A DNA stretch of 64,000 nucleotides, from NCBI RefSeq assembly GCF_000220525.1, contig NZ_AFPK01000028.1, forward strand, positions 1-64,000, in the 5' to 3' direction. Below, in pieces: positions 1 to 9,175 of the stretch. The translations under genes and the position numbers were made by a program. The first letter of the stretch is position 1; each line of letters starts with the position of its first letter. The notes beneath the pieces are model-generated. The model was not told the DNA's origin, made no database searches, and saw nothing but the letters and a program-made list of their open reading frames with translations. This DNA comes from Ochrovirga pacifica (lineage in GTDB: Bacteria > Bacteroidota > Bacteroidia > Flavobacteriales > Flavobacteriaceae).

Positions 1-17
1 ATGAGGAAATAGGTGTG

Positions 18-1481
18 TTACTTGGGGGTAAATAAATTGTCCATTTCACACATATTGTTTTCATCATCTAATAAAACTACTAAAATATCATTGGCTTTTA
101 GTTCGGTAGCACCTCCAGGCCTAACAAAAATATTCCCTCTTTTAATCATTACAATAAAAGCACATTTAGGAAAATTTAAATCCACAATCCTTTTGTCAAC
201 CGCATTACAATTATTGGGTACTACAATTTCTTTCATTGCAGTTTTAGGCAAATCTAAAATGTAACGGTCATTTTGTGTTTCGCTTTTTTCATCTTCCGGT
301 AGTCCTACATTCAACCATTTAGCAAAGGTGGCTAAAGTAGTTCCTTGAATCAACACAGAGGTTACCGAGATAAAAAATACAATGTTAAAAATAATATGAG
401 CTTTTTCTATTCCTGCTAACAAAGGGTAGGTGGCAAATACAATAGGTACAGCACCACGCAAACCAACCCAAGAAATATATAACCTTCTTCTATTTTTCAT
501 TTTAAAAAACAACATACAAATAAATACTCCAATGGGTCTTGCAACTAAAATTAAAAACAAGGAAATTAGTAAGCCAATTCCCATATAAGGAATAATTTGG
601 TGTGGAAATACAAGCAAACCTAATGTTAAAAAAAGTACAATTTGCATTAACCAAGCCAATCCATCAAAAACTTTAAAAATGGTAGATTTGTGAATTAGTT
701 CTTGATTTCCTAAATAAACAGCACAGATGTAAATAGCCAAAAAGCCATTTCCACCTACAAAATCTGTAGTAGAAAAGGTAATAAACATTAAAGCAATGAC
801 TAAAACAGGATACAACCCTTCAAAACCTAACTGTATGTGGTTGATGACGTATTTACTAAGTTTACCAAAAGCAAAACCTAAAGCTCCTCCGAGAATCATT
901 TGTTGCAAAAAGAAAGGAATGATGGAAATAACACTGTCATTTTCGCCAGTAACCAAAGTTAAAAATGCAATTGTAAGTACATAAGCCATAGGGTCGTTAC
1001 TTCCACTTTCTAATTCTAAAGTAGGTCTTAAATTGGTTTTTAGAGCTAAATTTTTAGATCTTAATATAGAAAAAACAGCGGCAGCATCGGTAGATGATAC
1101 AATGGAACCTAACAATAAGCTTTCGTAAAGTGTAAAATCGGTAACCCACCACACAAACATCCCAAGCGAAGTAGCAGTTAGCAATACTCCTAATGTAGAA
1201 AGTAGTAGTCCTTCTTTTAGGATGGGTTTTACAGCCGGCCAATGAGTGTCTAAACCACCAGAAAATAAAATAAAATTTAAAGACACAATTCCAATAAATT
1301 GTGCCAGTTTAGGATTGTCAAATTCAATTCCTACAATTCCATCAGAACCAGCAAGCATTCCAATAGCTAAGAAAAGTATCAATGTAGGAACCCCAAATTT
1401 ATACGAAGTTTTTCCTACCATAATACTTACAAAAAGCAATAAAGACCCTACTAATAAAATATTTTCGATTGCTAAATTCAT
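18..1481 (-). CDS. CPA1-family K+(Na+)/H+ antiporter with TrkA-C domain
   Basis: This 487-aa inner-membrane protein should exchange monovalent cations for protons. About twelve hydrophobic segments fill residues 1-385, and the motif SIVSSTDAAAVFS near residue 127 is the conserved ion-path segment of CPA1 antiporters. Residues of about 405-485 form a cytosolic TrkA-C/RCK-C regulatory domain (LPKTAMKEIVVPNNC, then the GGATELKANDILVVL strand pattern), which is the NhaP2/CvrA layout. In that family the domain senses ligand or ion levels; the substrate (K+ or Na+) cannot be told from sequence. It lies 89 bases downstream of the penicillin-binding protein gene on the same strand and probably has its own transcript. 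The length is normal and both ends are intact. Confidence 0.88.
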   Translation of the reverse strand: MNLAIENILLVGSLLLFVSIMVGKTSYKFGVPTLILFLAIGMLAGSDGIVGIEFDNPKLAQFIGIVSLNFILFSGGLDTHWPAVKPILKEGLLLSTLGVLLTATSLGMFVWWVTDFTLYESLLLGSIVSSTDAAAVFSILRSKNLALKTNLRPTLELESGSNDPMAYVLTIAFLTLVTGENDSVISIIPFFLQQMILGGALGFAFGKLSKYVINHIQLGFEGLYPVLVIALMFITFSTTDFVGGNGFLAIYICAVYLGNQELIHKSTIFKVFDGLAWLMQIVLFLTLGLLVFPHQIIPYMGIGLLISLFLILVARPIGVFICMLFFKMKNRRRLYISWVGLRGAVPIVFATYPLLAGIEKAHIIFNIVFFISVTSVLIQGTTLATFAKWLNVGLPEDEKSETQNDRYILDLPKTAMKEIVVPNNCNAVDKRIVDLNFPKCAFIVMIKRGNIFVRPGGATELKANDILVVLLDDENNMCEMDNLFTPK

Positions 1482-1570
1482 GCTGTTACTTAGGTTTTAT
1501 TAAAGTTTATAAAGGGTTGCTGTATCACAAAATAAAATTAGAAAAAAGCCCTATTTTCTTTACAAAGGTT

Positions 1571-3841
1571 TTATTCTTTAGTATCTTCTTCTTCCTTATC
1601 TTTTTTTCCAAACAGTCTGGAGAAAAAATTACCTTTCTTTTTTTTCTTTTTCTTTTTGTCAAAAACATCTAAAATTTTTTCAAAAGTGTTTTCTTCTCTG
1701 TAAAATTCACAATCACAATCTTCTACAATAGCAGCATCAAAACTAGGAAAAGTACTGTTTAATTGTTTGTTTAGACTGGTTTGTTGATATTTGTGCCCAA
1801 CCACAGCACCCACCAAAGGCAAAGCGGCAGCCGAACCTCCGCCAATCCAGGATGGAAGTGTAATGCTAGGGTATTTACATCCTACCCAACTACCAATTAC
1901 AATACTATTGTTAAAGCCGATAAACCAACTATCACTATAGTCTTGTGCAGTTCCTGTTTTTCCTGCCCACGATCCTTTAGCACCAAAACGATTTTTAAGG
2001 CTTAAAGCCGTTCCTTTATCGACTACATTTTTTAACAAATATTGCATGGTTTCTAAACTTTTAGGATTTAGATCCACTTTTGTATGCTTTAGTTTTGGGT
2101 GTTGATAAATAACAGTACCTTCTGCTGTTTCTATACTACTGATATAATACGGGGAGATTTGCTTTCCTCTGGTAGCAAAAGGAACATAAGCTGCTACCAT
2201 TGTTTCTAGAGAATAAGTTACTGTTCCTAAAGCAATAGAAGGATTGTTGGGCAATGTTTTGTCTAGTCCTAAAGCTTTGGTCGTGTTTTGCAAAGCAGAA
2301 TGTCCAATTTTAAAATAAGTGTTTACTGTTGGGATGTTCATACTTTTAGCCAAAGCTCCAACCATACTGTAATAACCACCATTAGAATGGTCGTAGTTTT
2401 TAGGAGTCCAACCTTCGTAATTCACATATTCTTTTTCCTCGTTGTTAATCCAGTCGCAAGGTTTTTCTCCATTTTCTAAAGCCGCAGTATATACAAAAGG
2501 TTTAAAAGTTGATGCTGCTTGTCTTTCGCTTTTTATTAAGTTGTATGGCAAATACTCAAAATTATTTCCACCTACATACACTTGTACAGCTCCGGTATTG
2601 GGATTTAAACCGTAGATTGCTGCGTGAATTGTTTTTAGGTAATGCTCAATAGAATCTTTGGCAGATAAAAGCTGTTTGTCTTCTTCCCAACGAAATACTG
2701 GACGATCTTTTTTTTGAGTTGCTATTTTCTCTATTTCTTGATTTGAAAGTCCTTTATTTTTTAATTGTTGGTACACATTGCTTTGTTGCCATTCTTGTGT
2801 TATTAATGATTGAATCTTTTTTTGTTTTCGAATTCTTTTCCAGGCAGCATCCATCGTTTTTTGCAAACGGATTAAATGTGCTTTTCGTGCTTTTAATGCT
2901 TGTGTTTGTAGTTCTGCATTCAAGGTGGTTTTCACAATCAAACCATCTTGTTGCAAATCCCAGGGACTGCCGTCTGGTTTGGTTTTGTTTTCTAGTAAAA
3001 GCGCTGCTTTTTGTGCTATTTGATATAAAAAATAACCGTTTGGATTTTCTATTTCTAAATTATTATAGTGGGTTTCAACTGGCTTTTTGCTTAACAAAGC
3101 ATAGGTGCTATCTGCAATAAAGTTTACTTTCTGCATTTGTTTCAATACCACATTCCTTCTTTTAAAAGCATGTTCAGGATGTTTTCTAGGGTTGTAGTAT
3201 GAGTTGGCTTTAAGCATTCCTACTAAAATTGCAGATTGTTCTAGAGAAAGTTCATCAACATGTACAGAAAAATAACGCTGGGCAGCAGACTCAATTCCAT
3301 ACACTCGTTCACCAAATGGTACGGTGTTAAAGTACAGAGTTAATATTTCTTCTTTGCTGTAAATACTCTCTAAACGGTTGGCCAAAATTGCTTCTTTGGT
3401 TTTGTTTACAGGCATAGAAAGTAGAGAAAAGTCCTTACGTTTAAATAAGTTTTTGGCTAGTTGCTGAGAAAGTGTACTTCCACCTCCTGAAGAACGATCT
3501 CCTAAAAGAAGAGTTTTAACAATAACACGTAACATAGCAATTTTATCAATTCCCTGATGTTCGTAAAAGCGTACATCTTCTGTAGCTATTAATGCTTGTA
3601 CTAAATGTTTTGGAAGTTTATGGTATGGTACATTGGTTCTATTGGTATAAAAAAACTTTCCAATCAATTGCTCATCAGTACTATAAACAACACTGGCTTG
3701 TGCTTGTTTTATTTCTGTTAATTCTTTTTTATTAGGAATAGGGCCAAAACCACCAATCCAAACCAAAAGGATAAAGAAAGCAATAGAAAAGATTCCAAGA
3801 ATGAGGAGTCTAATAACAAAACCGAGCAATTTTTTTAACAT
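1571..3841 (-). CDS. Class A penicillin-binding protein (glycosyltransferase/transpeptidase)
   Basis: This 756-aa bifunctional peptidoglycan synthase polymerises glycan from lipid II and cross-links stem peptides in the periplasm. A membrane anchor spans residues 8-30. The GT51 domain carries EDVRFYEHQGID (88-99, with catalytic Glu) and GSTLSQQLAKN (121-131). The transpeptidase domain has STFK (444-447, with nucleophile Ser), SMN (500-502) and KTGT (628-631), so both activities look intact. The C-terminus ends in a cytosol-like basic/acidic tail with a run of eight lysines. That run comes from a homopolymer-rich tract near 1625-1665 which could be slippage-prone but is in frame here. It is the last gene of truA-ABC-ridA-PBP, with a 3-base gap to ridA. 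Confidence 0.92.
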   Translation of the reverse strand: MLKKLLGFVIRLLILGIFSIAFFILLVWIGGFGPIPNKKELTEIKQAQASVVYSTDEQLIGKFFYTNRTNVPYHKLPKHLVQALIATEDVRFYEHQGIDKIAMLRVIVKTLLLGDRSSGGGSTLSQQLAKNLFKRKDFSLLSMPVNKTKEAILANRLESIYSKEEILTLYFNTVPFGERVYGIESAAQRYFSVHVDELSLEQSAILVGMLKANSYYNPRKHPEHAFKRRNVVLKQMQKVNFIADSTYALLSKKPVETHYNNLEIENPNGYFLYQIAQKAALLLENKTKPDGSPWDLQQDGLIVKTTLNAELQTQALKARKAHLIRLQKTMDAAWKRIRKQKKIQSLITQEWQQSNVYQQLKNKGLSNQEIEKIATQKKDRPVFRWEEDKQLLSAKDSIEHYLKTIHAAIYGLNPNTGAVQVYVGGNNFEYLPYNLIKSERQAASTFKPFVYTAALENGEKPCDWINNEEKEYVNYEGWTPKNYDHSNGGYYSMVGALAKSMNIPTVNTYFKIGHSALQNTTKALGLDKTLPNNPSIALGTVTYSLETMVAAYVPFATRGKQISPYYISSIETAEGTVIYQHPKLKHTKVDLNPKSLETMQYLLKNVVDKGTALSLKNRFGAKGSWAGKTGTAQDYSDSWFIGFNNSIVIGSWVGCKYPSITLPSWIGGGSAAALPLVGAVVGHKYQQTSLNKQLNSTFPSFDAAIVEDCDCEFYREENTFEKILDVFDKKKKKKKKGNFFSRLFGKKDKEEEDTKE

Positions 3842-3844
3842 ATC

Positions 3845-4225
3845 TTACAATTCAGCAATCACAGAAATCTCTACATTTACATCTTTTGGTAGTCTAGCTA
3901 CTTCTACACATTCTCTTGCCGGAGCAGTGTCTTCGTTAAAATAACTAGCATATACTTGATTAATGACAGCAAAGTTATTCATATCCGAGATATAGATAGA
4001 GGCTTTTAAAACTTGTTCGAAAGTAATTCCTGCCTCGGATAAAATGGCTTGAATATTTTTCATTACCTGATGTGTTTCTTTGGCAATGCTATCGGTTACA
4101 AAGTTTCCTGTTGTGGCATCCATAGCAATTTGTCCAGAAACGTATAAAGTTCCATTACTAGCCACCGCTTGGTTGTAAGGACCTAATGGGGCAGGAGCGT
4201 TGGGGGTCTGAATAATTTTTTTCAT
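3845..4225 (-). CDS. ridA: RidA-family enamine/imine deaminase
   Basis: A 126-aa protein of the YjgF/YER057c/RidA family, normal length. Members form trimers and hydrolyse reactive enamine/imine intermediates, such as 2-aminoacrylate made by PLP enzymes, in the cytosol. The start MKKIIQTPNAPAPLGPYNQA, the VSGQI segment and the C-terminal region containing ARECVEVARLP (with the conserved substrate-carboxylate Arg) are typical. It sits between an ABC exporter (3-base gap) and a penicillin-binding protein (3-base gap), so it is co-transcribed with envelope genes. I see no functional reason for that position beyond operon packing. Confidence 0.9.
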   Translation of the reverse strand: MKKIIQTPNAPAPLGPYNQAVASNGTLYVSGQIAMDATTGNFVTDSIAKETHQVMKNIQAILSEAGITFEQVLKASIYISDMNNFAVINQVYASYFNEDTAPARECVEVARLPKDVNVEISVIAEL

Positions 4226-4228
4226 TGG

Positions 4229-5998
4229 TTAAGCGATTTCTTGTTTAGAAAATTGTTTGTCGTGTAGGTTTTTGTAATAACCATTTTCAATTTGAAGCAA
4301 TTCTTGATGTTTTCCTTGTTCTACGATTTTTCCTTGATCTAATACAATTATTTTATCAGCGTTTTTAATAGTAGCCAATCGGTGTGCAATAACTATACTA
4401 GTTCTTCCTTGGGTAATTTTATCTATGGCAAACTGAATCATTTGTTCAGAATGTGAATCGATAGAAGAGGTGGCTTCGTCTAAAATTAAAATACTTGGGT
4501 TAGATACATAGGCTCTTAAAAAAGCAATTAGCTGTCTTTGTCCAGAAGACAACATCACTCCACGTTCTTTTACATTATACTCAAACCCATTAGGAAGACT
4601 TTCTATAAATTCACTAATTCCAATTTGCTGGGCTGCTTCTTTTATTTGGTTTAAAGTAATTTCTTCTTTTTGCAAGCTGATGTTGTTTTGTATGCTATCA
4701 GAAAACAAGAAAACATCTTGTAACACAATCGAGATTTCGTTACGTAAAAAGGTCAAATCATAGTTTTTAATTGGAGTGCCATCTACCAAAATAGTTCCGC
4801 TATCTATATCATAAAAACGATTGATTAAATTTGTAATGGTTGACTTACCAGCTCCAGTTGCTCCTACAATGGCTACGGTTTCTCCTTGTTGTACGTCAAA
4901 ACTAATTCCTCTTAAAACAGGTTCATTTTTGATGTAGCTAAAGGTCACATTGTCAAAACGTATATTTCCTTTAATTTCGGGTAGCGTAAAAGTTCCTTGG
5001 TTGTCTATGTGACTTTGAGTGTCCATTACTTCAAAAATACGATCTCCGGCAACCATTCCCATTTGCAGCGTGTTAAATTTATCTGCAATTTGTCTCAAAG
5101 GTCTAAAGAGCATTTCGGTCATCATAATAAAACCAATAATTTCTCCGTGGGTTACTCCGTTTCCTTCAATCAAGTCTTTTGCCCCATACCATACCAACAT
5201 TCCCGTTGCAATAGAAGATAAGACTTCGGCCACAGGAAAAAAGATAGAAAAATACCAAACAGTTTTTACATGTGCTGCTCGGTGTTTTTTATTGATTTCT
5301 ACAAATTTTTGATATTCAATAGCTTCTCTATTAAACAATTGTACAATCTTCATCCCTGTTACACGTTCTTGAACAAAACTGTTTAAATTGGCTACTTGGT
5401 TCCTTACCTCTTGAAAGGTTACTTTTATGGCCCTTTGAAAAATTTTGGTAGCATAGATTAAAATAGGTAGCACAATAAAAGAAATAAGAGCCAACTTCCA
5501 GTTAATGACTAGCATCAGCACGGCAACAAACAACATTTTTAAAATATCATTTACAATCATAAACAATCCTTGGCTAAAGAATTGTGCAATAGTTTCTACA
5601 TCCGAAACTACGCGAGTTACCATTTTTCCTACCGAAGAATTGTTAAAATAAGCCATTCTAAAAGACAAAATATGCTTAAAAAGCTTACTACGGATGTCTT
5701 TAATAACACTTTGCCCTAGCAAATTGGCCAAATAAATAAAAAGTAGTTGAAAAATTACTTCGGCCAATAAAACCACTAAAATAATCAATACAATCATTCC
5801 AAAACCTTCTTGGGTTTTTGTTTCTACATAATTGTCTATAGCATCAATAATTAATTTAGGCCTTAGTGTAGACACCGTTGCCAAAGCAATTGAAAAAATG
5901 GTAGAGAAAACAAACAAGCTTCTGTAAGCAAGTGCGTAGTTCATAATTCGGCTAAAAATGGCCAAATCGAATATATTTCCTTTTTTAGATGATGACAT
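4229..5998 (-). CDS. ABC exporter, fused permease/ATPase (MsbA-like)
   Basis: A 589-aa half-transporter that should dimerise to export a lipid, peptide or drug across the inner membrane using ATP. Residues of about 20-320 hold six transmembrane helices of the ABC type-1 fold. The ATPase domain (about 340-575) has Walker A GATGAGKST, signature LSSGQRQ, Walker B ILILDEATSS and the H-loop VIAHRL. The substrate is not determinable; many Bacteroidota homologues are annotated as MsbA- or multidrug-like. Its start overlaps the 3' end of truA by 14 bases, indicating translational coupling, and ridA follows after 3 bases. Confidence 0.9.
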   Translation of the reverse strand: MSSSKKGNIFDLAIFSRIMNYALAYRSLFVFSTIFSIALATVSTLRPKLIIDAIDNYVETKTQEGFGMIVLIILVVLLAEVIFQLLFIYLANLLGQSVIKDIRSKLFKHILSFRMAYFNNSSVGKMVTRVVSDVETIAQFFSQGLFMIVNDILKMLFVAVLMLVINWKLALISFIVLPILIYATKIFQRAIKVTFQEVRNQVANLNSFVQERVTGMKIVQLFNREAIEYQKFVEINKKHRAAHVKTVWYFSIFFPVAEVLSSIATGMLVWYGAKDLIEGNGVTHGEIIGFIMMTEMLFRPLRQIADKFNTLQMGMVAGDRIFEVMDTQSHIDNQGTFTLPEIKGNIRFDNVTFSYIKNEPVLRGISFDVQQGETVAIVGATGAGKSTITNLINRFYDIDSGTILVDGTPIKNYDLTFLRNEISIVLQDVFLFSDSIQNNISLQKEEITLNQIKEAAQQIGISEFIESLPNGFEYNVKERGVMLSSGQRQLIAFLRAYVSNPSILILDEATSSIDSHSEQMIQFAIDKITQGRTSIVIAHRLATIKNADKIIVLDQGKIVEQGKHQELLQIENGYYKNLHDKQFSKQEIA

Positions 5999-6737
5999 TT
6001 TTTATGGTATCAGGGTATGTTACTTCTGTTAAAAATAAACCGTGTGCTGGTACCGAAGCTCCTGCGTTCGAACGGTTTTTACTCTCTATAATTTCAATTA
6101 TTTTTTCAGGATCAATTTTCTCTTTACCAACTTCGCAAAGCGTTCCTACTACAGCTCTAACCATATTACGCAAAAAACGATCTGCTGATATATGAAAAAT
6201 CAACTCAGTTCCATTTAAAATCCATTCTGCCCTACGGATGTCGCAGTTGTACGTTTTTACATCGGTCTTAGAACGAGAAAAACATTGAAAATTGTTAAAT
6301 TCTAGCAAAAAACTTGCCGCTTTGTTCATGGCAGGTACATTTAGTTGATGATTGATTTGCCATGTAGTATCTGTCGTAAAAGGACTTTTACCTAACAATA
6401 TTCTGTATTCGTAGCTTCGTTGAATAGCATCAAAACGTGCATGTGCATTGTCTTGCACCTTAAAAATATGATGGAATACAATGTCTTTGGGCAAAAGGGA
6501 GTTGATTTTATAACAGTAAACCGTGGCATCTAATTCTACATCGATGTCAAAATGAACAAACATTTGCGATGCATGTACTCCCGCATCGGTTCTACCTGCA
6601 GCAACAACTTCTATAGGAGTTCTTAAAATGGTAGATAAGACCCTTTGTACTTCTTGTTGAACACTAATAGCATCGGGCTGAATTTGCCATCCATGATAAT
6701 TTTTTCCTAAGTAAGAAAGTTCTGCAAAATATCTCAA
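5985..6737 (-). CDS. truA: tRNA pseudouridine(38-40) synthase
   Basis: A 250-aa TruA, which isomerises uridine to pseudouridine at positions 38-40 of the tRNA anticodon arm. The catalytic aspartate is in AAGRTDAGVHA (about residue 51), the invariant motif of the family. The N-terminus (RYFAELSYLGKNYHGWQ) and the C-terminal segment RFLRNMVRAVVGTL, typical of TruA, are present. It is the first gene of the minus-strand operon, and its 3' end overlaps the ABC exporter by 14 bases. The gap of about 109 bases to the divergent phosphoesterase must hold both promoters, but I see no clear TAnnTTTG box there. Confidence 0.95.
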   Translation of the reverse strand: MRYFAELSYLGKNYHGWQIQPDAISVQQEVQRVLSTILRTPIEVVAAGRTDAGVHASQMFVHFDIDVELDATVYCYKINSLLPKDIVFHHIFKVQDNAHARFDAIQRSYEYRILLGKSPFTTDTTWQINHQLNVPAMNKAASFLLEFNNFQCFSRSKTDVKTYNCDIRRAEWILNGTELIFHISADRFLRNMVRAVVGTLCEVGKEKIDPEKIIEIIESKNRSNAGASVPAHGLFLTEVTYPDTIKNVII

Positions 6738-6846
6738 TATGGTTTGTTTTTACAAAGTGTAAAGGTATTGAATTCCGATGGCAGTATCAACTAGACAACA
6801 GCAACATTAGTGCTTAAAATTGTATAAAAATAACGATGTTTGTGTT

Positions 6847-7341
6847 ATGAAAATACTACTCTTGTCTGATACACATAGTTACATAGATGCAACCATTCTT
6901 AAATATGCAAAACAAGCAGATGAAGTTTGGCATGTAGGGGATATTGGTGCTATAGAAGTAACCGATCAACTAAAAAAAATAAAACCTTTAAGAGCAGTTT
7001 ACGGAAATATTGATGGAACCGAAGCCAGAGCAGAATTTCCCTTAGACAATAGGTTTGTAGTGAACGAGGTAGAGGTTTGGATGACTCATATTGGTGGATA
7101 TCCCAATAAGTACAATGTTAGAATTAAAGACGAAATAAAGAAAAACCCACCAAAAGTATTCATCAGTGGGCATTCTCATATTTTAAAGGTTCAATACGAT
7201 GCTAAATTAAATTTGTTACATATGAATCCTGGTGCTGCCGGTAAACATGGTTTTCATCAAGTAAGAACCATGTTGCGTTTTGAGATTAAAAACAAACAAG
7301 TCACCAATTTAGAAGTTATCGAATTAGGAAATCGAGCTTAA
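6847..7341 (+). CDS. YfcE/MJ0936-family metallophosphoesterase
   Basis: A 164-aa calcineurin-like phosphodiesterase. The metal-binding motifs are complete: SDTH (D and H near the N-terminus), GDIG, GNID and GHSH near residue 110. Homologues hydrolyse phosphodiester test substrates with divalent metals; the physiological substrate is unknown. I place the start at the ATG at 6847 (MKILLLSDTH), which gives the family's usual N-terminus; an in-frame ATG at 6820 would add nine unconserved residues. Its stop codon overlaps that of the convergent acyl-CoA synthetase gene (TTAA, 7338-7341). Confidence 0.88.
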   Translation: MKILLLSDTHSYIDATILKYAKQADEVWHVGDIGAIEVTDQLKKIKPLRAVYGNIDGTEARAEFPLDNRFVVNEVEVWMTHIGGYPNKYNVRIKDEIKKNPPKVFISGHSHILKVQYDAKLNLLHMNPGAAGKHGFHQVRTMLRFEIKNKQVTNLEVIELGNRA

Positions 7342-9119
7342 TCTTCTTTTCTTGGATATATTTTTTTGTATAAATCAGCATAAAGTTCTAAAATAATACG
7401 TCTTTTCATTTTTAAGGTAGGCGTTAAATGACCAGCTTCTATGCTCCATTCATCTGGGGTAAGCTCAAAACGTTTGATTTGTTCCCATTGGCCAAACTTT
7501 TGATTGCAAAATTTTATCTCTTGCTGAATACGTTCTAACACCAAAGGATTGGTAATTAACTTTTGGGGAGTATCCACGTCGTTGATGTGTTTTATAAGGC
7601 ACCAGCTTTTTACATAATTAAAATTGATTTGAATTAAAGCAGCAGGCATTTTTTCTCCTTCGCCAATAACCATCACTTGTTCTATAAATCTAGATTGTTT
7701 TAACTCATTTTCTAACAAGGTAGGTACAATATATTTTCCTCCTGAAGTTTTAAATATTTCTTTTTTTCTATCAGTAATTTTCAAAAATCCATCAGCATCT
7801 AGTTCTCCAATATCTCCTGTGTGAAAATATTCTCCAGTCATTACTGCAGCTGTTTTTTCAGGATCCTTGTAGTATCCCATCATTACGTTGGGGCCTTTGA
7901 CTAAAATTTCTCCATCTTCTGCAATTTTAACCGTCTGATTTTGTATTGGTTTACCAACAGTTCCTATTTTAAAAGCTTTGTTTTTAATATCGTTAACAGC
8001 AATAACAGGCGAAGTTTCTGTCAACCCGTAACCTTCTAGAATAGGCATTCCTGCAGCTGCAAAAACTCTGGCCAATCTGGGTTGTAATGCTGCACTTCCT
8101 GATACGAGAACTTCTAAATTTCCTCCCAACGCTTCTTTCCATTTGCTAAAGATTAATTTTCTAGCAATTTTTAGTTGAAACTCATACCACCAACCATTAA
8201 CACCAAAGGGTTCATAAATTAAACCCAGCTCTACTGCCCAAAAAAACAACATTTTTTTTATGCCTGTTAGTTCTTTTCCTTTGGCATAAATGCTGTCGTA
8301 GACTTTTTCGTAAAGTCTAGGAACTGCAGTCATAATATTAGGTTTTACCTCTTTTAGATTCTGGCTCATTGCCTCAATAGATTCTGCAAAATAAATTTCA
8401 ATACTGTTGTATTGGTACAAGTATAAAATCATACGTTCAAACACGTGGCATACGGGCAAAAAGCTTAATGCCTTTCCAGTTCCTTTGGCTACGGGAACTC
8501 TAGGTGTACAATCTACCGTGTTAGATACAAGGTTTTGATGACTTAGCATCACCCCTTTGGGGTTTCCTGTAGTTCCAGAAGTGTAGATAAGCGTTGCTAA
8601 ATCGGTACTTTTAATTTCGTTTTTTCTGCTTTCCAAAAGCTCATCAACATCGCTGTGTTTTCCTAAGTTTTCTATTTCCGTCCAATGTTTAACGCCTTCA
8701 ATCTGGTCAAAACTGTATACGTCTTTTAAAGAGGTATTGTCCTTTACTTTTTCTACTTTGTTTAGAATTTCTACATCAGAAACAAAACAGTAGGTGGCTC
8801 CAGAGTGATTTAGAATGTACTCGTAATCTTTAGAAGAAATGGTTGGATAAATAGGAACATTTTGTGCTCCTGTTTGCAAAATCGCCATGTCTAAAATATT
8901 CCATTCCGTTCTGTTATTGGTAGAAATGACAGCAATTTTATCATTTTTTTGAATTCCTAAAGCCAAAAGTCCTCTAGAAACATTGTTATAGCTTTCGATA
9001 TATTGTTGGGTAGAAATAGATATCCATTCTCCATTTTTTTTGGTAGAAAAAGCTTTTTCTAAAGGGTTGTTTTGTAGTTGATAAATGGGAAAATCAAAAA
9101 TTCTTGAAGTTTTTACCAT
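7338..9119 (-). CDS. Long-chain fatty acid-CoA ligase (AMP-forming)
   Basis: A protein of about 593 aa of the ANL adenylating superfamily that activates fatty acids to acyl-CoA via an acyl-AMP. The signatures are the phosphate loop LIYTSGTTGNPKGVMLSH, GYGLTETSPV, and the hinge/C-terminal motif YFHTGDIGELDADGFL with TDRKKEIFKTSGGKYI. Length and motif spacing fit the bacterial/eukaryotic-type FAA1 clade rather than FadD. The ATG at 9119 (MVKTSRIFDFP) begins where family homology starts; an upstream in-frame ATG at 9170 is possible but adds a poorly conserved leader. It lies 56 bases downstream of oxyR on the same strand, so read-through is possible. Confidence 0.9.
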   Translation of the reverse strand: MVKTSRIFDFPIYQLQNNPLEKAFSTKKNGEWISISTQQYIESYNNVSRGLLALGIQKNDKIAVISTNNRTEWNILDMAILQTGAQNVPIYPTISSKDYEYILNHSGATYCFVSDVEILNKVEKVKDNTSLKDVYSFDQIEGVKHWTEIENLGKHSDVDELLESRKNEIKSTDLATLIYTSGTTGNPKGVMLSHQNLVSNTVDCTPRVPVAKGTGKALSFLPVCHVFERMILYLYQYNSIEIYFAESIEAMSQNLKEVKPNIMTAVPRLYEKVYDSIYAKGKELTGIKKMLFFWAVELGLIYEPFGVNGWWYEFQLKIARKLIFSKWKEALGGNLEVLVSGSAALQPRLARVFAAAGMPILEGYGLTETSPVIAVNDIKNKAFKIGTVGKPIQNQTVKIAEDGEILVKGPNVMMGYYKDPEKTAAVMTGEYFHTGDIGELDADGFLKITDRKKEIFKTSGGKYIVPTLLENELKQSRFIEQVMVIGEGEKMPAALIQINFNYVKSWCLIKHINDVDTPQKLITNPLVLERIQQEIKFCNQKFGQWEQIKRFELTPDEWSIEAGHLTPTLKMKRRIILELYADLYKKIYPRKED

Positions 9120-9175
9120 TGTAGTTGAATTAGTTTCAATTAAAGTATGATTTTTTTTTATCCTTAGCAATATTT

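Noticed and set aside
1625-1665. Poly-T/A tract as a terminator or frameshift near the penicillin-binding protein end
   Set aside because: It encodes the in-frame lysine-rich tail and has no stem; the reading frame continues to a normal stop.
2719-3120. Open frame of 133 codons on the plus strand within the penicillin-binding protein gene
   Set aside because: Antisense shadow of a gene with all catalytic motifs; hydrophobic, Phe-rich low-complexity translation and no promoter or homology.
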